From Cristatella mucedo (lineage: Eukaryota; Bryozoa; Phylactolaemata; Cristatellidae), in contig WPIO01000136.1 of the NCBI GenBank assembly GCA_009760855.2, positions 455,001 through 519,000 on the forward strand: DNA of 64,000 bases. Reading direction: 5' to 3'. Shown piece by piece: positions 23,241 through 34,690 of the stretch. How positions within the stretch are numbered: the stretch's first letter is position 1; each line of letters opens with the position of its first letter. The notes below the pieces were generated by a model, which had not been told where the DNA came from, ran no database searches, and worked only from the letters and a program-made list of their open reading frames with translations. The translations under genes and the position numbers were made by a program.

Positions 23241-24597
23241 GAGCAACAATTGCGATTGCGTTCGGCTGCCATCTGCACGCCTGCGTGTAGTAAAGCAAAT
23301 ATTAGCTGATTTAACAGGCCCCTTCTTATAGCGACATCAAGGCCCTAGTAGCTTTCAACTACGCATGTAATGAGCCTTAAGAATATCCTGCCGCAGGACT
23401 CAAACCTTCCAGCGGGGTCATGAAGTACGAATATCTTGGACTGTCAGCGGTTGAGACCCAGAGCTGAAGGCTGCTTCCAAGATGAGTAAACCGCGCTTCG
23501 AAGTAAGCGTTTGCTTTGACATCATCGACCCAAGCATCTAGGCCAATTGTCCTCTGCGCAGTAGAGGGTCTGCTCCTAGTCAGTGCTTCTGTACAGGAGC
23601 AGCTAATAAACAATCTGCACGTTTTCGCTAAACTTCGCTAAAGTTAAAGCCGCCTTTATAGTCATTCTTGCTTCTGTTCTGCTTCAGTCTTTAGTGCATA
23701 CATGTCACCAAGACTGTGCTGGCGCTCCAAGACTTCTACAGGACTGAGAACGAAGGCTGAGAAGCTGAATGCGGCTCTCACCTTCTTGACCAAGACTGAG
23801 CGAGGCCAGACAGGGCAAACGAAGCAATCGTTGGTGCCCTCAGAGTTACGCCTTCTAGCTTGCTATGAAAGGCACAGCAAAAGATTCGACCGATGACATC
23901 ATTCCGCTAAAGTTCTTTTTATTGGACGTCAAGAGCTCCTCATTTAGGAATTAGTCGGCGGGTGGAAAAGGAAATCTCGGAAAGGTTGAAATTCACTGCC
24001 GAGGGCCATTTCCTGCCTCCTAACAAAAGTAATTTTTCGCGACCGCTACCGGGGAGGAGCAAGTAGAGAGCAAGGAGGTACAAAACTGACCGTGTAGCTT
24101 TACTACAAGAACGCAGAAAGAAGCAGAACACGAGCGGGAACTAAGAAAGACGGAAACATGACTATCAATGTAAAGACGACCAAAGTCTACACGCCTAATT
24201 TTCCTCCAACACGGTCCCTATAGCGACTTGCTACGTCATCTGGAATCGCGGACAGGAAATAACGCTACGGGCGGTGTCGAATATCGCCGACTTGCTTACA
24301 AAGCAGACTGTGCTTCTGCTTAATCTACTTGAATCGGAACGCCTTCAACTAAAATGGTGACCGGAGCCGGTAACAGGTCCACTACAAACGTATAGATGCA
24401 TTCACTAAGCTTGAATCAGTTTTCAGTCACTCTTACATCCTTTGAATACTCACTCATAAAACTGTAAAGTAGCCATCGAACGTCGCCTGCAGGTCGAGGG
24501 AAGCTAATCTTTCCGCATACGGCGGGGCACAATTACCGAGAAGTGGTGGGCGTGGGCCGTGCGGTCGGTGTACGTTTGCGAGCCCAACTGAGCCCGT
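23241..24597. other. Anonymous DNA
   Basis: No recognised gene. Short frames at 23377-23613 (-) and 23702-23896 (+) resemble nothing known. Confidence 0.35.
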
Positions 24598-24723
24598 GTC
24601 AGTCAGTCAGTCAGTCAGTCAGTCAGTCAGTCAGTCAGTCAGTCAGTCAGTCAGTCAGTCAGTCAGTCAGTCAGTCAGTCAGTCAGTCAGTCAGTCAGTC
24701 AGTCAGTCAGTCAGTCAGTCAGT
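24598..24723. repeat. Perfect (CAGT)n microsatellite, about 31 copies
   Basis: 126 bases of uninterrupted CAGT. Because 4 bp × 3 makes 12, it keeps frames open as SVSQ repeats, which explains the 113-residue frame 24543-24884; that frame is not a credible gene. Confidence 0.95.
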
Positions 24724-25109
24724 GCTGTCCGAGCGCTAAAAAGCTGCTGCATCGTCGCGGCGCAGTAGGCGCGGCTAAAGGGTCCGAAATAAAGCGGCGA
24801 GTCGCTGCTGGCAGGATCGCATTTTTGAATGGTCCGTGCAGGAATCGGCTGTCCTCAGCGAGTCGGCAGGCAGCCATAGCCTAAGCAGCTAAGTTGCATG
24901 CCTTTAAAGATCACGTGACGTCGCGAGCCATGCGACACATGCAAAACGCCTGAACGGAGATGTAGTTCACTTAAGGCAATTTCCAAAATAAATATATTTG
25001 CAAATTGCATTACATATTTATATTATTAAATTATATACGTATCAAATTTATTGTAGTTGTATAACAAATTATATATATTTATATATACATGTACATGTGT
25101 ACCTTTATA
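24724..25109. other. Short GC-rich then strongly AT-rich DNA
   Basis: GC-rich to about 24960, then AT-rich with TATATA runs to 25115. No gene recognised. Confidence 0.4.
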
Positions 25110-25697
25110 TAAGCGACACAGATGAGTAGTAGGTCCGCCAGCATATCTTCTGATGAAGCTGCACGTCATCTAGGTGACCTGCTCCAAACTGACCATTCAT
25201 TAGACGACCACATCAGCTCCAAAGTCAAGTCGGCCTTTTTTCATCAGCATAACATTTTTAAAATTCAGGCTTGCTGAGACAGGGATTCTACATCTAAGCT
25301 GGTCCATGCATTCATGACATCCCGTCTCGACTTCTATAACTCACTGCTTGCAGGTCTACAGACGTGTGCAGCCAGGCGACTACTGCTGGTGCAAAACTCT
25401 GCAGCTAAGCTTTTCTGTCGTGAGCGTCGCAGCTGCCACGTCACGCCACTTCTCGGCGAGCTGCACTTGCTACCAGTCAAGCAACGGATCGACTTCAAGG
25501 TCTTGTCGCTCTCTTTCAGGTACGGTAATAAAGTGGATTTCATTCCTTGGCTCCAGCCTACCTATCAGAACTATTCCCCCAAGTGGAGGAGAATCATACA
25601 GCCCGCTGTTCTGAGTAAAATCGTTTTGCTATATAACTCAAACGAACCTCAAAATCTTAGAAGGCCTTGCCTCGAGTTCGTAGGCAGAACGTCTCTT
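25110..25697 (+). mobile_element. LINE-A host copy, left part
   Basis: Starts in the thumb region (TTAGACGACCACATCAGCTCC) and runs through SRLDFYNSLLAG and the LLVQNSAAKLFC region. Interrupted at 25698 by an antisense LINE-A; resumes at 27307. Confidence 0.8.
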
Positions 25698-27306
25698 AAT
25701 AATAATAATAATATTGCACTTGATAAAGCGCCCTCAGAGAACTTAATCTCTTTCTAGGCGCTTTGCATTTGCTGCAAAGTGATATGCAATTGAATAGTAA
25801 GTGAAATCATGTTTGAAAAACAAACAAAATGAATAATATGGTTAGGGGTGACATGCACTGGGTCAGCATGCAAATGTGGTTAGTTGCAGCATGCACACTG
25901 TCAGCACGCATAAGCACATCAAGGACGAATCACAGGGACCCACTAAATGCTGTCCTAAATAGGTGTGTTTTTAGGTTCCTTTTAAATGTGGTCAGGTCAT
26001 GGGATGTTCTGACGCAGATCGGGAGGGAGTTCCAGGCTTTGGGAGCATACGAGCTGAATGCACGGTCTCCAAAGGATTTGAGGTTTGTACGAGGTATTTC
26101 CAGACTGTTGAATTCCGAAAAGCGGGTGGCACGATGCTTGGCCTGATGGGGTAGTATATCTGAAAGATAGGCTGGAGCCATAGAATGAAGAGACCTAAAA
26201 GTGAGCGACAAAACCTTGAAGTCAATCCGTTGCTTGACTGGTAACCAGTGCAGGTCGGCGAGAAGTGGAGTAATGCGGCAACTGCGACGCTCACGACAGA
26301 CAAGCCTAGCTGCAGAGTTTTGCACCAGCTGCAATCGCCTGATCGCACATGCTGTTAGGCCAGTAAGCAGTGAGTTGCAGAAGTCGAGACGGGATGTCAC
26401 GAATGCATGGACCAACTTGGACGTGGTATCCTTATCTAAACAAGCCCTAATTTTAGCAATGTTATGAAGCTAAAAATAGGCAGATTTGATTGTGGAGCTG
26501 ATGTGGTCGTCTATCGAGAGGACGCTTTGGAATATGACACCTAGATTTCGAGCTGATTCATCTGGAGATATGCTGACAGAGCCAAATTTGAAAGTCAGCC
26601 TTTCCAATCTCTGAATCACACTGGGTTTGCCCATAACTAGTAAGTTAGTTTTATCATCGTTTAGTTTTAGAAAATTTGCTGCCATCCATGTGCGGATGTC
26701 ATCAATGCATGCAGCTAGTGAGTTGAGAGAATTTGAGGTGCTCGAAGGCTGGGAGGGATCAAAGCAAAGGTACAACTGAGTGTCATCCGCGTAGAAGTGA
26801 AAGCCTAGATGTGCTTGGCAATCACATCAGCAAGAGGCAGAGTATAAACCATGAAAAGAACCGGACCTAGCACGGAGCCCTGAGGTACTCCATATTTTAG
26901 AGGTACTTCAGACGATCTTTGTCAATTCACGTCAATACTCTGGAGTCTCTCACTGAGATAGGACCTGGACCACTGCAGAGCAGTACCAGTGATGCCCAGG
27001 CGAGATGAGAGGCGCTCTAGAAGTACTTTGTGATCGATGGTATCAAAAGCTGCCGAAAGATCGAGCAAAACAAGAAGAGACACTCTACCTATTTCTGCAT
27101 TCCTAAGTAGGTCGTTGTATACCCGAAGCAATGCTGACTCTGTGGAGTGATTAGCTCTAAAGCCAGACTGGAACTTACTAGCAAGGTGTGAGGTTCAGCT
27201 GGTCTGCCACGACCCGTTCCAGTGTCTTTGATAGGAATGGTAGAAGGGAGACTGGGCGGTAGTTGCTTAAGTTCTCTTGGTCTAGTGTAGCTTTTTTGAG
27301 AAGTGG
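25698..27306 (-). mobile_element. LINE-A 5'-truncated copy inserted in LINE-A with target-site duplication
   Basis: 1.6-kb insert beginning with (AAT)n. Frame 25930-26415 (161 residues, -) is intact from MVHAFVTSRLDFCNSLL to FSGSL; then thumb (26470-26775) and reverse transcriptase (26922-27131). CTCTT occurs on both sides (25693-25697 and 27307-27311), and removing one copy with the insert restores the host text. Confidence 0.9.
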
Positions 27307-27545
27307 CTCTTGACTTGACAACGTTTAAAAAGAAGCTTACAACACACCTGTTTGTGATTGCATTTAGTGGATCTTGTCGATTCGTCCTTTGTGTTCATGC
27401 GCATGCTTGCACTGTGCCTGCTGCTTGCTGATTTTACCACCAATTATTCGTTATTGCTTTCTATAAAGCATCCGTAAGATTTCTTGAAAGAGAATCAATT
27501 TTCTGACGGCGCCATGCAATGTATTACTGTCATTATTATTTTTTT
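27307..27545 (+). mobile_element. LINE-A host copy, right part
   Basis: Continues the host from CTCTTGACTTGACAACG through TTTAGTGGATC, the 3' UTR, and an ATT-rich end. Its 3' end differs from the main subfamily (GGCGCCATGCAATGTATTAC). Confidence 0.75.
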
Positions 27546-27839
27546 TATAATGCTGGTGAAATTAAGTCCGGTTTATGCGATTGAATGTAAACGAGTTCGC
27601 AATTTCCATCGTTCGGAGAGTTAAGCGCGTTTTTATTTACACCGAGACGGCTGAGGGTGCCTCTGTAGCCCTATAATTTCGTGGGGATCGGTGGGTAGGG
27701 GGAGGCTCGATGCTGCCAAACGGACTGCACCGAGCCTCTCGGCTTGCACGTTCGGCCTGCGTATGATCGGCCGCCGCCTCTGGCCCGTATCTCGCCCCTC
27801 CGTTGCTTCATTCTGGCTATACCCGTCAAAGAGTTGCTT
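27546..27839. other. Anonymous DNA before the satellite array
   Basis: No repeat or gene recognised. Confidence 0.35.
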
Positions 27840-30830
27840 GCAAACGTGTTCAAAGAATTACCGCAATCCACCGTAACCACTCTAATTAGGCTATGGGCGT
27901 TGCCGAGCTCAAATTTTGGGTGGAAATTGTGTAACATCTTCAATTATATCTATCCACAAAATTTCATGTTACCGTGCGCATGCTTACTTACGCAAATGAG
28001 CTGCAAAGACGGAGTCGTTTGCAGAAATCCACCGCAATTCACTATAGTTCACTTTATTTCGTTTCAAATCCACCACACATCAGCTAAGAAAAGCTATAAA
28101 AAGTTTGGAATATCAAAACTAAGCCACATATAAAATGTACCCGCACAAAACTTCGCGACACTCCGCTCATGCATTCTCACGAAGCTCACTGAAATAGAAA
28201 TAGAAAAAAATATATAAATGTATACAATATAAATATAATATATAAATAGAAATTGCAACGGCTCGTGCCAATCCACTGCATCCAGCCAAAAAACGAAAGA
28301 AATTCGGTGCGAAAAGATCCCCTTTTCATTGCATATGACAGTAAACTCTGTGAAAGTTGGTCTCATAAAATTTTGCTTGCATCGGCACGGCGTTCTTGTG
28401 CAATGCGCTGCAATAAATTGCAATAGCACGGGCCAGTACGGCGATCTTCTTCAATCCACCGGATCTCCCGCCAAACGACTACAAGTATATTCAAATAATC
28501 TGAAAGCACACTATTTTGTGCACATATTCCTAAAATAAAAAGAAAACTATGCGTCCGCGAACTCGGGCAATGTCGGGCCAGATCCCAAAATGGCTGGAAA
28601 ATACCGTGGTCCACTTTAATTCTCTGCAAATCATCTTCAAACGTCAACATGAAGCTCTAATTTACATAGCATATAAGACTAAACTCAGGAAAATGTGCAA
28701 TCGCAAAACTTTACTCCATTGTGCATGCGCGTTCTCGTGCAATGCACTGCAATCGATTGCAACGGCCGGGTCCCATACCGCCATTCACTGAAATTTTGTT
28801 GCAGTGCCTCCGGTACGCCTACACTAGAAGCTCGAATTATATTACACGTGGCTCTACTCATCGGTTATTGTGTACTCGCACAATGTCACTACAATTTTGT
28901 CGACCATTCTGCAGCAATGCATTATAATCGACAGGTGTGGCCCAGGCCAGTAAAGCAATCCACCTCAATCCGCCAAAAACCGACCAGAAAGCGAACACTT
29001 TAAGCTCCAATAGTGACTAAACGCTGCTCGAATCTTCGTTTATAGTATACTCGCAGAGTTTTATTGTAATTGCCTCAACCATTTTAATGCAATGCACTGC
29101 AATCGACTGCCATGGCCCGGGCCAATACCACAATCCACAATAATCTGATAAAAAATGGCCCAGAATCTTTTCTCAATGCTCCAATTTTGAATGCTTATTG
29201 CAAAACTTACTGTTTAAATGCAACCAAGCCATTTAAACCGATTGTACCAGTCCAATATCCGGCAATTCATTGCAATCTGCAGCAACGGCTTGGCTCGAGG
29301 TAGAAATCCACTACAATCTTTGATGGATCGACAAAAAACTGGCTGCACGAAGCTTCAACTGCCTTTGCATTTAACAGTTCACTGTTTTAAAAGTGAAACC
29401 GCAGAATGTGTGCTATTTTGCACGTTAATTGTCAACAATGGACGGCACTTAACAGCAAAGCCAGGGGCCAATACCACAATCCTTAGACAAATCGGTGAGA
29501 AACCAACTACACGAAGCTCCAATTCTCATTCCATATAACGTTCACTGCACGCAAATATACTTTCAACCTACTCTGTGCGTTAATCTCGGGAAATGCATAG
29601 CAATCGACGGTAACTGCCCAAGGGAATACGGCGATGCATTATGATATATCACAATTCACCAGAAAGGGGCTGAATCAAGGACCATATTTTTCTTGCGTGT
29701 AACAGTTCACTGTGTATAAAGAACAATCACATCTTTTCAACCAATCGCGAACGTACAATCGTGAGCAACTATTGGTAATCGATAGCAACGGTTCGCGTCA
29801 ATACCCCAACCCTCAGCCAATCGAAGAAAAGTCGGCAGCGAGAAGCTTGAATTATCATTTCATATAACACCCAGCTGCGTCCAATGTGAAACCATGACAT
29901 TTACAAGCTGATTTTCTCGTTTAAGTGTCAGCAATGCACTTCAATCGACAGCAACGGTCGGGCCAATATCGCAATCCAAGGAAAATGGACAAGATTGTCT
30001 GCGAGAAACTGCTACTCTTATTCCACGTAATATCTCACCATGCACCCGTATATTTCGCACCCATTGTGTGCGTTAAATCAATGGCAATGCATGGCAAGTG
30101 ACGACAATGGCCCAGGAAAACATGCCAATCCATAACTGTCCTTAACAAATAGACCTACAGCTGCTTGGAGAATCACAAATTGTATTGCCTATTGCACCAC
30201 GCTATATTAAAATTGCAGCCTCATCCTTTCAAACAATCGAGAACGTACAGTCAATGACAGTGCAAGGAAATCGAAGCCAATGACCCAGCTTCAACCGAAA
30301 TTTGCTGTAGATTGACTACAAATTGGCTTTTCAAAGCTCCAATTATCACGCCAGATTACGATCACAACGCGTGCACACACACTATCAACCCATTGTACGT
30401 ATTTAACGTAGCTCAATTTGTGGCAATTGCCACCAATGGAGGGAAAATATAGCAATCTATGACGTTATGTTACAAATGTACACTAACTTACCGGGAAAAC
30501 CTCCAACTTCTTTTGAATATTACAGCGAACTGCTTGAAAAGTACAACCGCCTCTTTTAAAAAAATCGAAAACATACAGTTGTGGGCGATTCACGGCAATC
30601 GAGGTCAATGGCCCGTCGTCTATCTCAATCTGTTTTAGGATTGATTAGAAATTGGTGGTTTGAAGCTCCAATTACCATTCCACGTGACGTTCGCTATGAG
30701 CACACGTCATCTCAACCCATCGAGGGCGTTCTATCTCTGGCTATAAATGGCAATCAAAGGTTATGGCCCATCAAAATACGGTATTCTGCGACGTGCTGTT
30801 ACAAATAGACACAAAGCTGGTGGGAGATGA
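27840..30830. repeat. Degenerate tandem array, unit about 170 bp, roughly 17 copies
   Basis: A landmark of the type GCAATGCACTGCAATCGAC followed by AACGGCCCGGGCCAATACC, CAATCCAC, AAGCTCCAATTATC and TATAACGTTCACTG returns near 28401, 28563, 28741, 28914, 29091, 29263, 29434, 29590, 29763, 29931, 30083, 30256, 30421, 30582 and 30740. Spacing is about 152-178 bases. Copies have diverged heavily. An AT-rich patch (28200-28255) breaks the order. Open frames inside are short and incidental. Confidence 0.75.
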
Positions 30831-31741
30831 TTCATCTGCCACGGCTTGCCGTATTTTTCCGGGCAGTGCCGTCGATTGCCATCGTCGTGTTGTCGCGGGC
30901 GGCTTAAGCAGACCGCTTTGACTAACGACCCGCGACAGAAAATATGTGACCGTTGAAAGCGACCGCCAAGCCATGAGGTCGTCGATTAGCAGCGTCCGTG
31001 CGGCATGGAGGCAGAGCTTCGAGGGAGCTAACGACTGGCCCAAAGAGCGGAGCCAAGAGGGTGCCTGAGAGCAGCCATCATCGAGTCAGCAGAGAAACCC
31101 GTCCCTTTATCCAGACGGGACGCCCGGAGGCAAGCACTCTGAGCACTGGAGCAGCTGCTCCGGCGGCTGCGGCCGAGCATTCTGGGAGGCGAGCTCTCAC
31201 TGCTTTGCTTAGCTGGGTGCCTCTCGACTGGCGCTGCTGGAGCGTTTCGGCCCATTCGGAGCGGACATGGCGAGCCACATCGAGTCCTGACGCCCCCACC
31301 GTTGGTACGCGAGTCCAGGAGCAGCGCACAGGCTGCGGTCGCCTGAGCTTGACAACTCGGCGTCATTTAGCATTATATTGCGGTGAGGTGTGCGTCGGTG
31401 GTCAGGTGACCCATGCAATGGCAGTTGTTTTTCGTCGATTGGGACTCCTTCAACGGTGCTATTGAGGCGGTCTTCGCTGACAGCACAGTTGTGCAATGGC
31501 AGGCCCCCGGCATGGTCCTGGCAGCTCAAGCCGGTCGTAGCCAGATGCCATGGTTTGGGGCGAGCGAGTGGCTGGCCGATGGGCCCATGCCTGTACATGC
31601 CTCTACACCACAACGAGTTCAAACGTCGTTGGTTCTTCCATTCTCGCTACCTCCGGGTGAGCAGGGTGTCCCAGCCTGGATATCAGAGCTGGCTGTAGGA
31701 GGAGCTGGTGCTCTCTCTCCTCTCTCTCTCTCCTGTCTTTT
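30831..31741. other. GC-rich DNA between satellite and minisatellite
   Basis: CpG-containing, with several overlapping frames on both strands (e.g. 30998-31465 +) of unknown type. No protein recognised. Confidence 0.35.
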
Positions 31742-32226
31742 GTATCTCTTGTGTCTCTTGTGTCTCTCGTGTCTCTCGTGTCTCTCGTGTCTCTCGTGTC
31801 TCTCGTGTCTCTCGTGTCTCTCGTGTCTCTCGTGTCTCTCGTGTCTCTGTCGTCACTGTCGTCACTGTCGTCACTGTCGTCATTGTCGTCACTGTCGTGT
31901 CTGTCGTGTCTGTCGTGTCTGTCGTGTCTGTCGTGTCTGTCGTGTCTGTCGTGTCTGTCGTGTCTGTCGTGTCTGTCGTGTCTGTCGTCTCTGTCGTCTC
32001 TGTCGTCTCTGTCGTCTCTGTCGTCTCTGTCGTCTCTGTCGTCTCTGTCGTCTCTGTCGTCTCTGTCGTCTCTGTCGTCTCTGTCGTCTCTGTCGTCTCT
32101 GTCGTCTCTGTCGTCTCTGTCGTCTCTGTCGTCTCTGTCGTCTCTGTCGTCTCTGTCGTCTCTGTCGTCTCTGTCGTGTCATTTCTGTCATCTCTGTCGT
32201 CTCTGTCGTCTCTGTCGTCTCTGCCT
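31742..32226. repeat. 9-bp minisatellite with blockwise variants
   Basis: About 50 units of nine bases. Order: TGTCTCTCG block (about 31762-31848), TGTCGTCAC (about 31848-31893), TGTCGTGTC (about 31893-31985), then TGTCGTCTC (about 31985-32177), a short irregular patch, and a few more. Unit length is a multiple of three, so frames stay open on both strands as 3-residue repeats (RLC, VSV, SLS, RQR). These frames are artefacts. Confidence 0.95.
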
Positions 32227-32234
32227 CTGTCTCG

Positions 32235-32372
32235 ATATATATATAATTCGTTTCTATAACACCCTAAGTGAACTTAAAATATATTTTCAGGCGCTTCAAG
32301 AGTGCCTCGGGGCTCAATCCCACGAAATCGGAAAGACATTGGTCGGGCGAGCACCTTAACCATTGGGCCAAA
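32235..32372 (-). mobile_element. SINE-2 copy 2
   Basis: Reverse complement reads CAATGGTTAAGGTGCTCGC, GGGATTGAGCCCCGAGGC, GAAGCGCCTGAAAATATATT and TTAAGTTCACTTAGGG, block for block like 19065-19197. Ends in a (TA)n tract. Confidence 0.75.

Positions 32373-32375
<3 letters not shown>

Positions 32376-32459
<84 letters not shown>
32376..32459. repeat. (CT)n microsatellite
   Basis: About 84 bases of nearly pure CT dinucleotide, starting right after the SINE-2 head. Confidence 0.95.
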
Positions 32460-32468
<9 letters not shown>

Positions 32469-32600
32469 GATCTCTGTGTGTCTGCCACTGTCTCTCTGTC
32501 TCTCTTGTCTCTCAGCATTGCTATCCTTCTGTCTCTGTCTATTGTCAGCCTGTCTCTGTCTGACTCACTTATTGTCGTGATTATCTCTTATCTTCACCAA

Positions 32601-32603
<3 letters not shown>

Positions 32604-32647
<44 letters not shown>
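32604..32647. repeat. (TC)n microsatellite
   Basis: About 44 bases of TC dinucleotide within a longer pyrimidine-rich run (32460-32720). Confidence 0.9.
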
Positions 32648-32651
<4 letters not shown>

Positions 32652-32729
32652 TCACTCTCTCGTTCTCTCTCTCTTTCTTTTTCACTATTCGTCTCTTTCT
32701 CCGAACTCTTTACTTCCAAACGAAGCACC

Positions 32730-34150
32730 TAAGGAGCGACGCGGCTGCGGCATATGTTCTCCGGCCGGTCCACGTGCATCGCCACCCAGGCACGGCCGCA
32801 ATCGTCCAATGGCGAGGGCCACAGCGAGAACGTGACCAGCCGCCGAGCGCTTCCCGCATTGCTGGCCACGCACCGCAGAGCTAAATTCGTGACGGCTCTC
32901 GCGGCGGTTTCGCCAAGGAGCCAGGGCGCAAGCGCGTGGCGGAATGCGCTCAGCGGCTCGAGCGGCCGCCGCACGCAGTCCTCTCTCCGACGGTAGCAGC
33001 ACTGGAGCAGCCCGAGTTCATTGCTCAGGGAGCGGGGGCAGCGAGGGGGATGGACAGGGAGGGGGGCAGCTCGCGCGAGGCTCGATGACGAAGCGGGCTG
33101 CCGCTCGAAGCGCAGGTGACCCGACGGTAAAGGGGGGGAGCACGCGGTGGCGCTGCGTTGCACGCCGACGCGAGCTCACGTTGGCGATTCGTGGGGATGC
33201 GTGGGGTGAGAGTGTAAGCGCAGCGTTGTCATTTCACGCAAGCGCGCGTCGCTACTTGGGACGTACGTCGGTCGCTCAATTCGCCCGGCGACCAGTGCGT
33301 ATGCCCATCGGAGCGCTGCGCCGTCGGGAAAAAAAGGAGAAGGAAACCTGCAGGACGAACGAGGAGAGGAGAAATGCGCCGCCACCGCCGCCGCCTGCGT
33401 TGGGCGAGTCGCTCGCCGGTCGCTCGGTCGGTCGTCGAGCGGTCTCCAGTTCGTCCGCGACCGGAAAGAATCCAACGCTGCGACCCGCATTCTTCTCGAC
33501 TGCCCTGCCGATGACCGGCAACGCAGGGGCGGGGAGCCAAAGCTAACTGATTGCATAGGCTGGCGTGGATTGTTCATCCATCCGGCTCCGCCGCATTTCG
33601 GATTACTGTCTAGGTAATTTCAGGGGGCAAGGTAAGGGCGGCAGAAAATGCTCGCGCACGCGGGAGACGCTCTCGAGGTCAAGTTCAAAACGTTCACGCG
33701 CGCGTCAGCTGACAGCGAGGTGGCGAACCGTCCAGATAGATCGAGGCGTCATCCAGGTGCATTCGGCTTGAGCTGAAGCGTAGCGGAGCGGACTGGAACG
33801 CACTGGGCCAGTGCGTGCACGAACCGCCGTGCGGGCTGCGTGGCACCAGCTGCCACGCAGGATACGCGTCCGACCGTCGCGATGGACCGACCGCAGAGCG
33901 ACGGAGCATGTAACGGAGCTCTGCGAGGCCGGCTCGCCTCGCTTCGGCGCCGGACTCTTGTCCGAGCAGGCTTTGGCGGCCATTTTTCCGCGAAGCTGAA
34001 CCGACGGCGGAAGGAAGGCGCCGCCAGGCGGCTGCCGGTGCGGTTCGAGCTGAGCCCGTGCTGAGTGCGCTTCCTCGCTCTCAATCGAGGCAGCAGCACG
34101 GGCGAGGAATCATCTTGTCAGATTCGACCAACCCCTCTCCGCCCCCCCGG
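32730..34150. other. CpG-rich patch, no gene recognised
   Basis: High GC and CpG over about 1.4 kb, with open frames on both strands that overlap one another. A GGCGGCCATTTTT element near 33976-33990 resembles a YY1-type site. Likely a regulatory or first-exon region, or GC-rich unique DNA. No protein family seen. Confidence 0.4.
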
Positions 34151-34314
34151 CTTCCTATGCTTCCGGCCCTGCTCCACGCCTTTTCTTGCTGCGTCCGCGC
34201 GAGTCGCTCTCTGTTCGCTGCGCTTGTGCTGACGCTGTGCAATCCTATGCCTATAAGTATGGTAAGCGATAGATTTGCCATTGCTACGGATGCTGACACT
34301 CTGTGCATGTCTTT

Positions 34315-34480
34315 ACTAATAAAAGCGAGAAAATCCATCCTTCCGTCTCGCTTCCGTCACGCGTCAAGATGGCGGAGCCTTTTCTTCGGTGACCAGTACT
34401 TCCGAGAGTGACGTATAATAGACGACTCAGCGAAGCGAGTCTACAGGCAGTGAGCTCTCGTTGCCATTTAGCAAGTTATG
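34315..34480 (+). repeat. Interspersed repeat C, copy 1
   Basis: Shares ordered blocks with 43497-43665: TAAAAGCGAGAAAAT, a CTTCCGTCTCGCTTCCGTCACG-like stretch, GACTCAGCGAAGCGAGT and ACAGGCAGTGAGCT. Not coding. Class unknown. Confidence 0.55.
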
Positions 34481-34690
34481 CACGTCAACGCTGTTGGGGT
34501 TACCACTAACCACATTATGCACGTGACGCCGTTCGTATTGCCAGTAACCATTTGGTCATGCTTCCTTTGCAGCAAACGTTAAGTGCCTAGAACGATGTTA
34601 AGTCCTTTGTTAGTGTTTTAAAAATAATTTGTTAATTTTTTTTAGCAAATATAAAGTGCGTAGACAGAGATTTGGTCTCTTGGGACGCTT
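34481..34690 (+). mobile_element. LINE-A 3' UTR remnants, two tails
   Basis: Contains TTACCACTAACCACATT and TTTGCAGCAAACGTTAAGTGCCTAGA, then a second GCAAATATAAAGTGCGTAGA with GGGACGCTTATTAT. Two copies of the LINE-A tail lie head to tail. Confidence 0.6.

Noticed and set aside
24543-24884. 113-residue frame with (SVSQ)n
   Set aside because: It is a tetranucleotide repeat read as 12-base units; flanks have no family signal.
27840-30830. CRISPR-like array
   Set aside because: The periodic units are about 170 bp, diverged throughout, with no short identical repeats and unique spacers; this is a eukaryotic satellite.
31413-32359. Long open frames with RLC, VSV or SLS repeats
   Set aside because: They are produced by a 9-bp minisatellite; all frames on both strands stay open across it, and flanking text resembles no protein.
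32268-32732. Frames with long SLSLSL or RERERE runs
   Set aside because: They come from (CT)n microsatellites.
33176-33577. Overlapping frames in the CpG-rich patch as a host gene
   Set aside because: Several equally long frames overlap on both strands, arginine- and alanine-rich, as expected by chance in GC-rich DNA.
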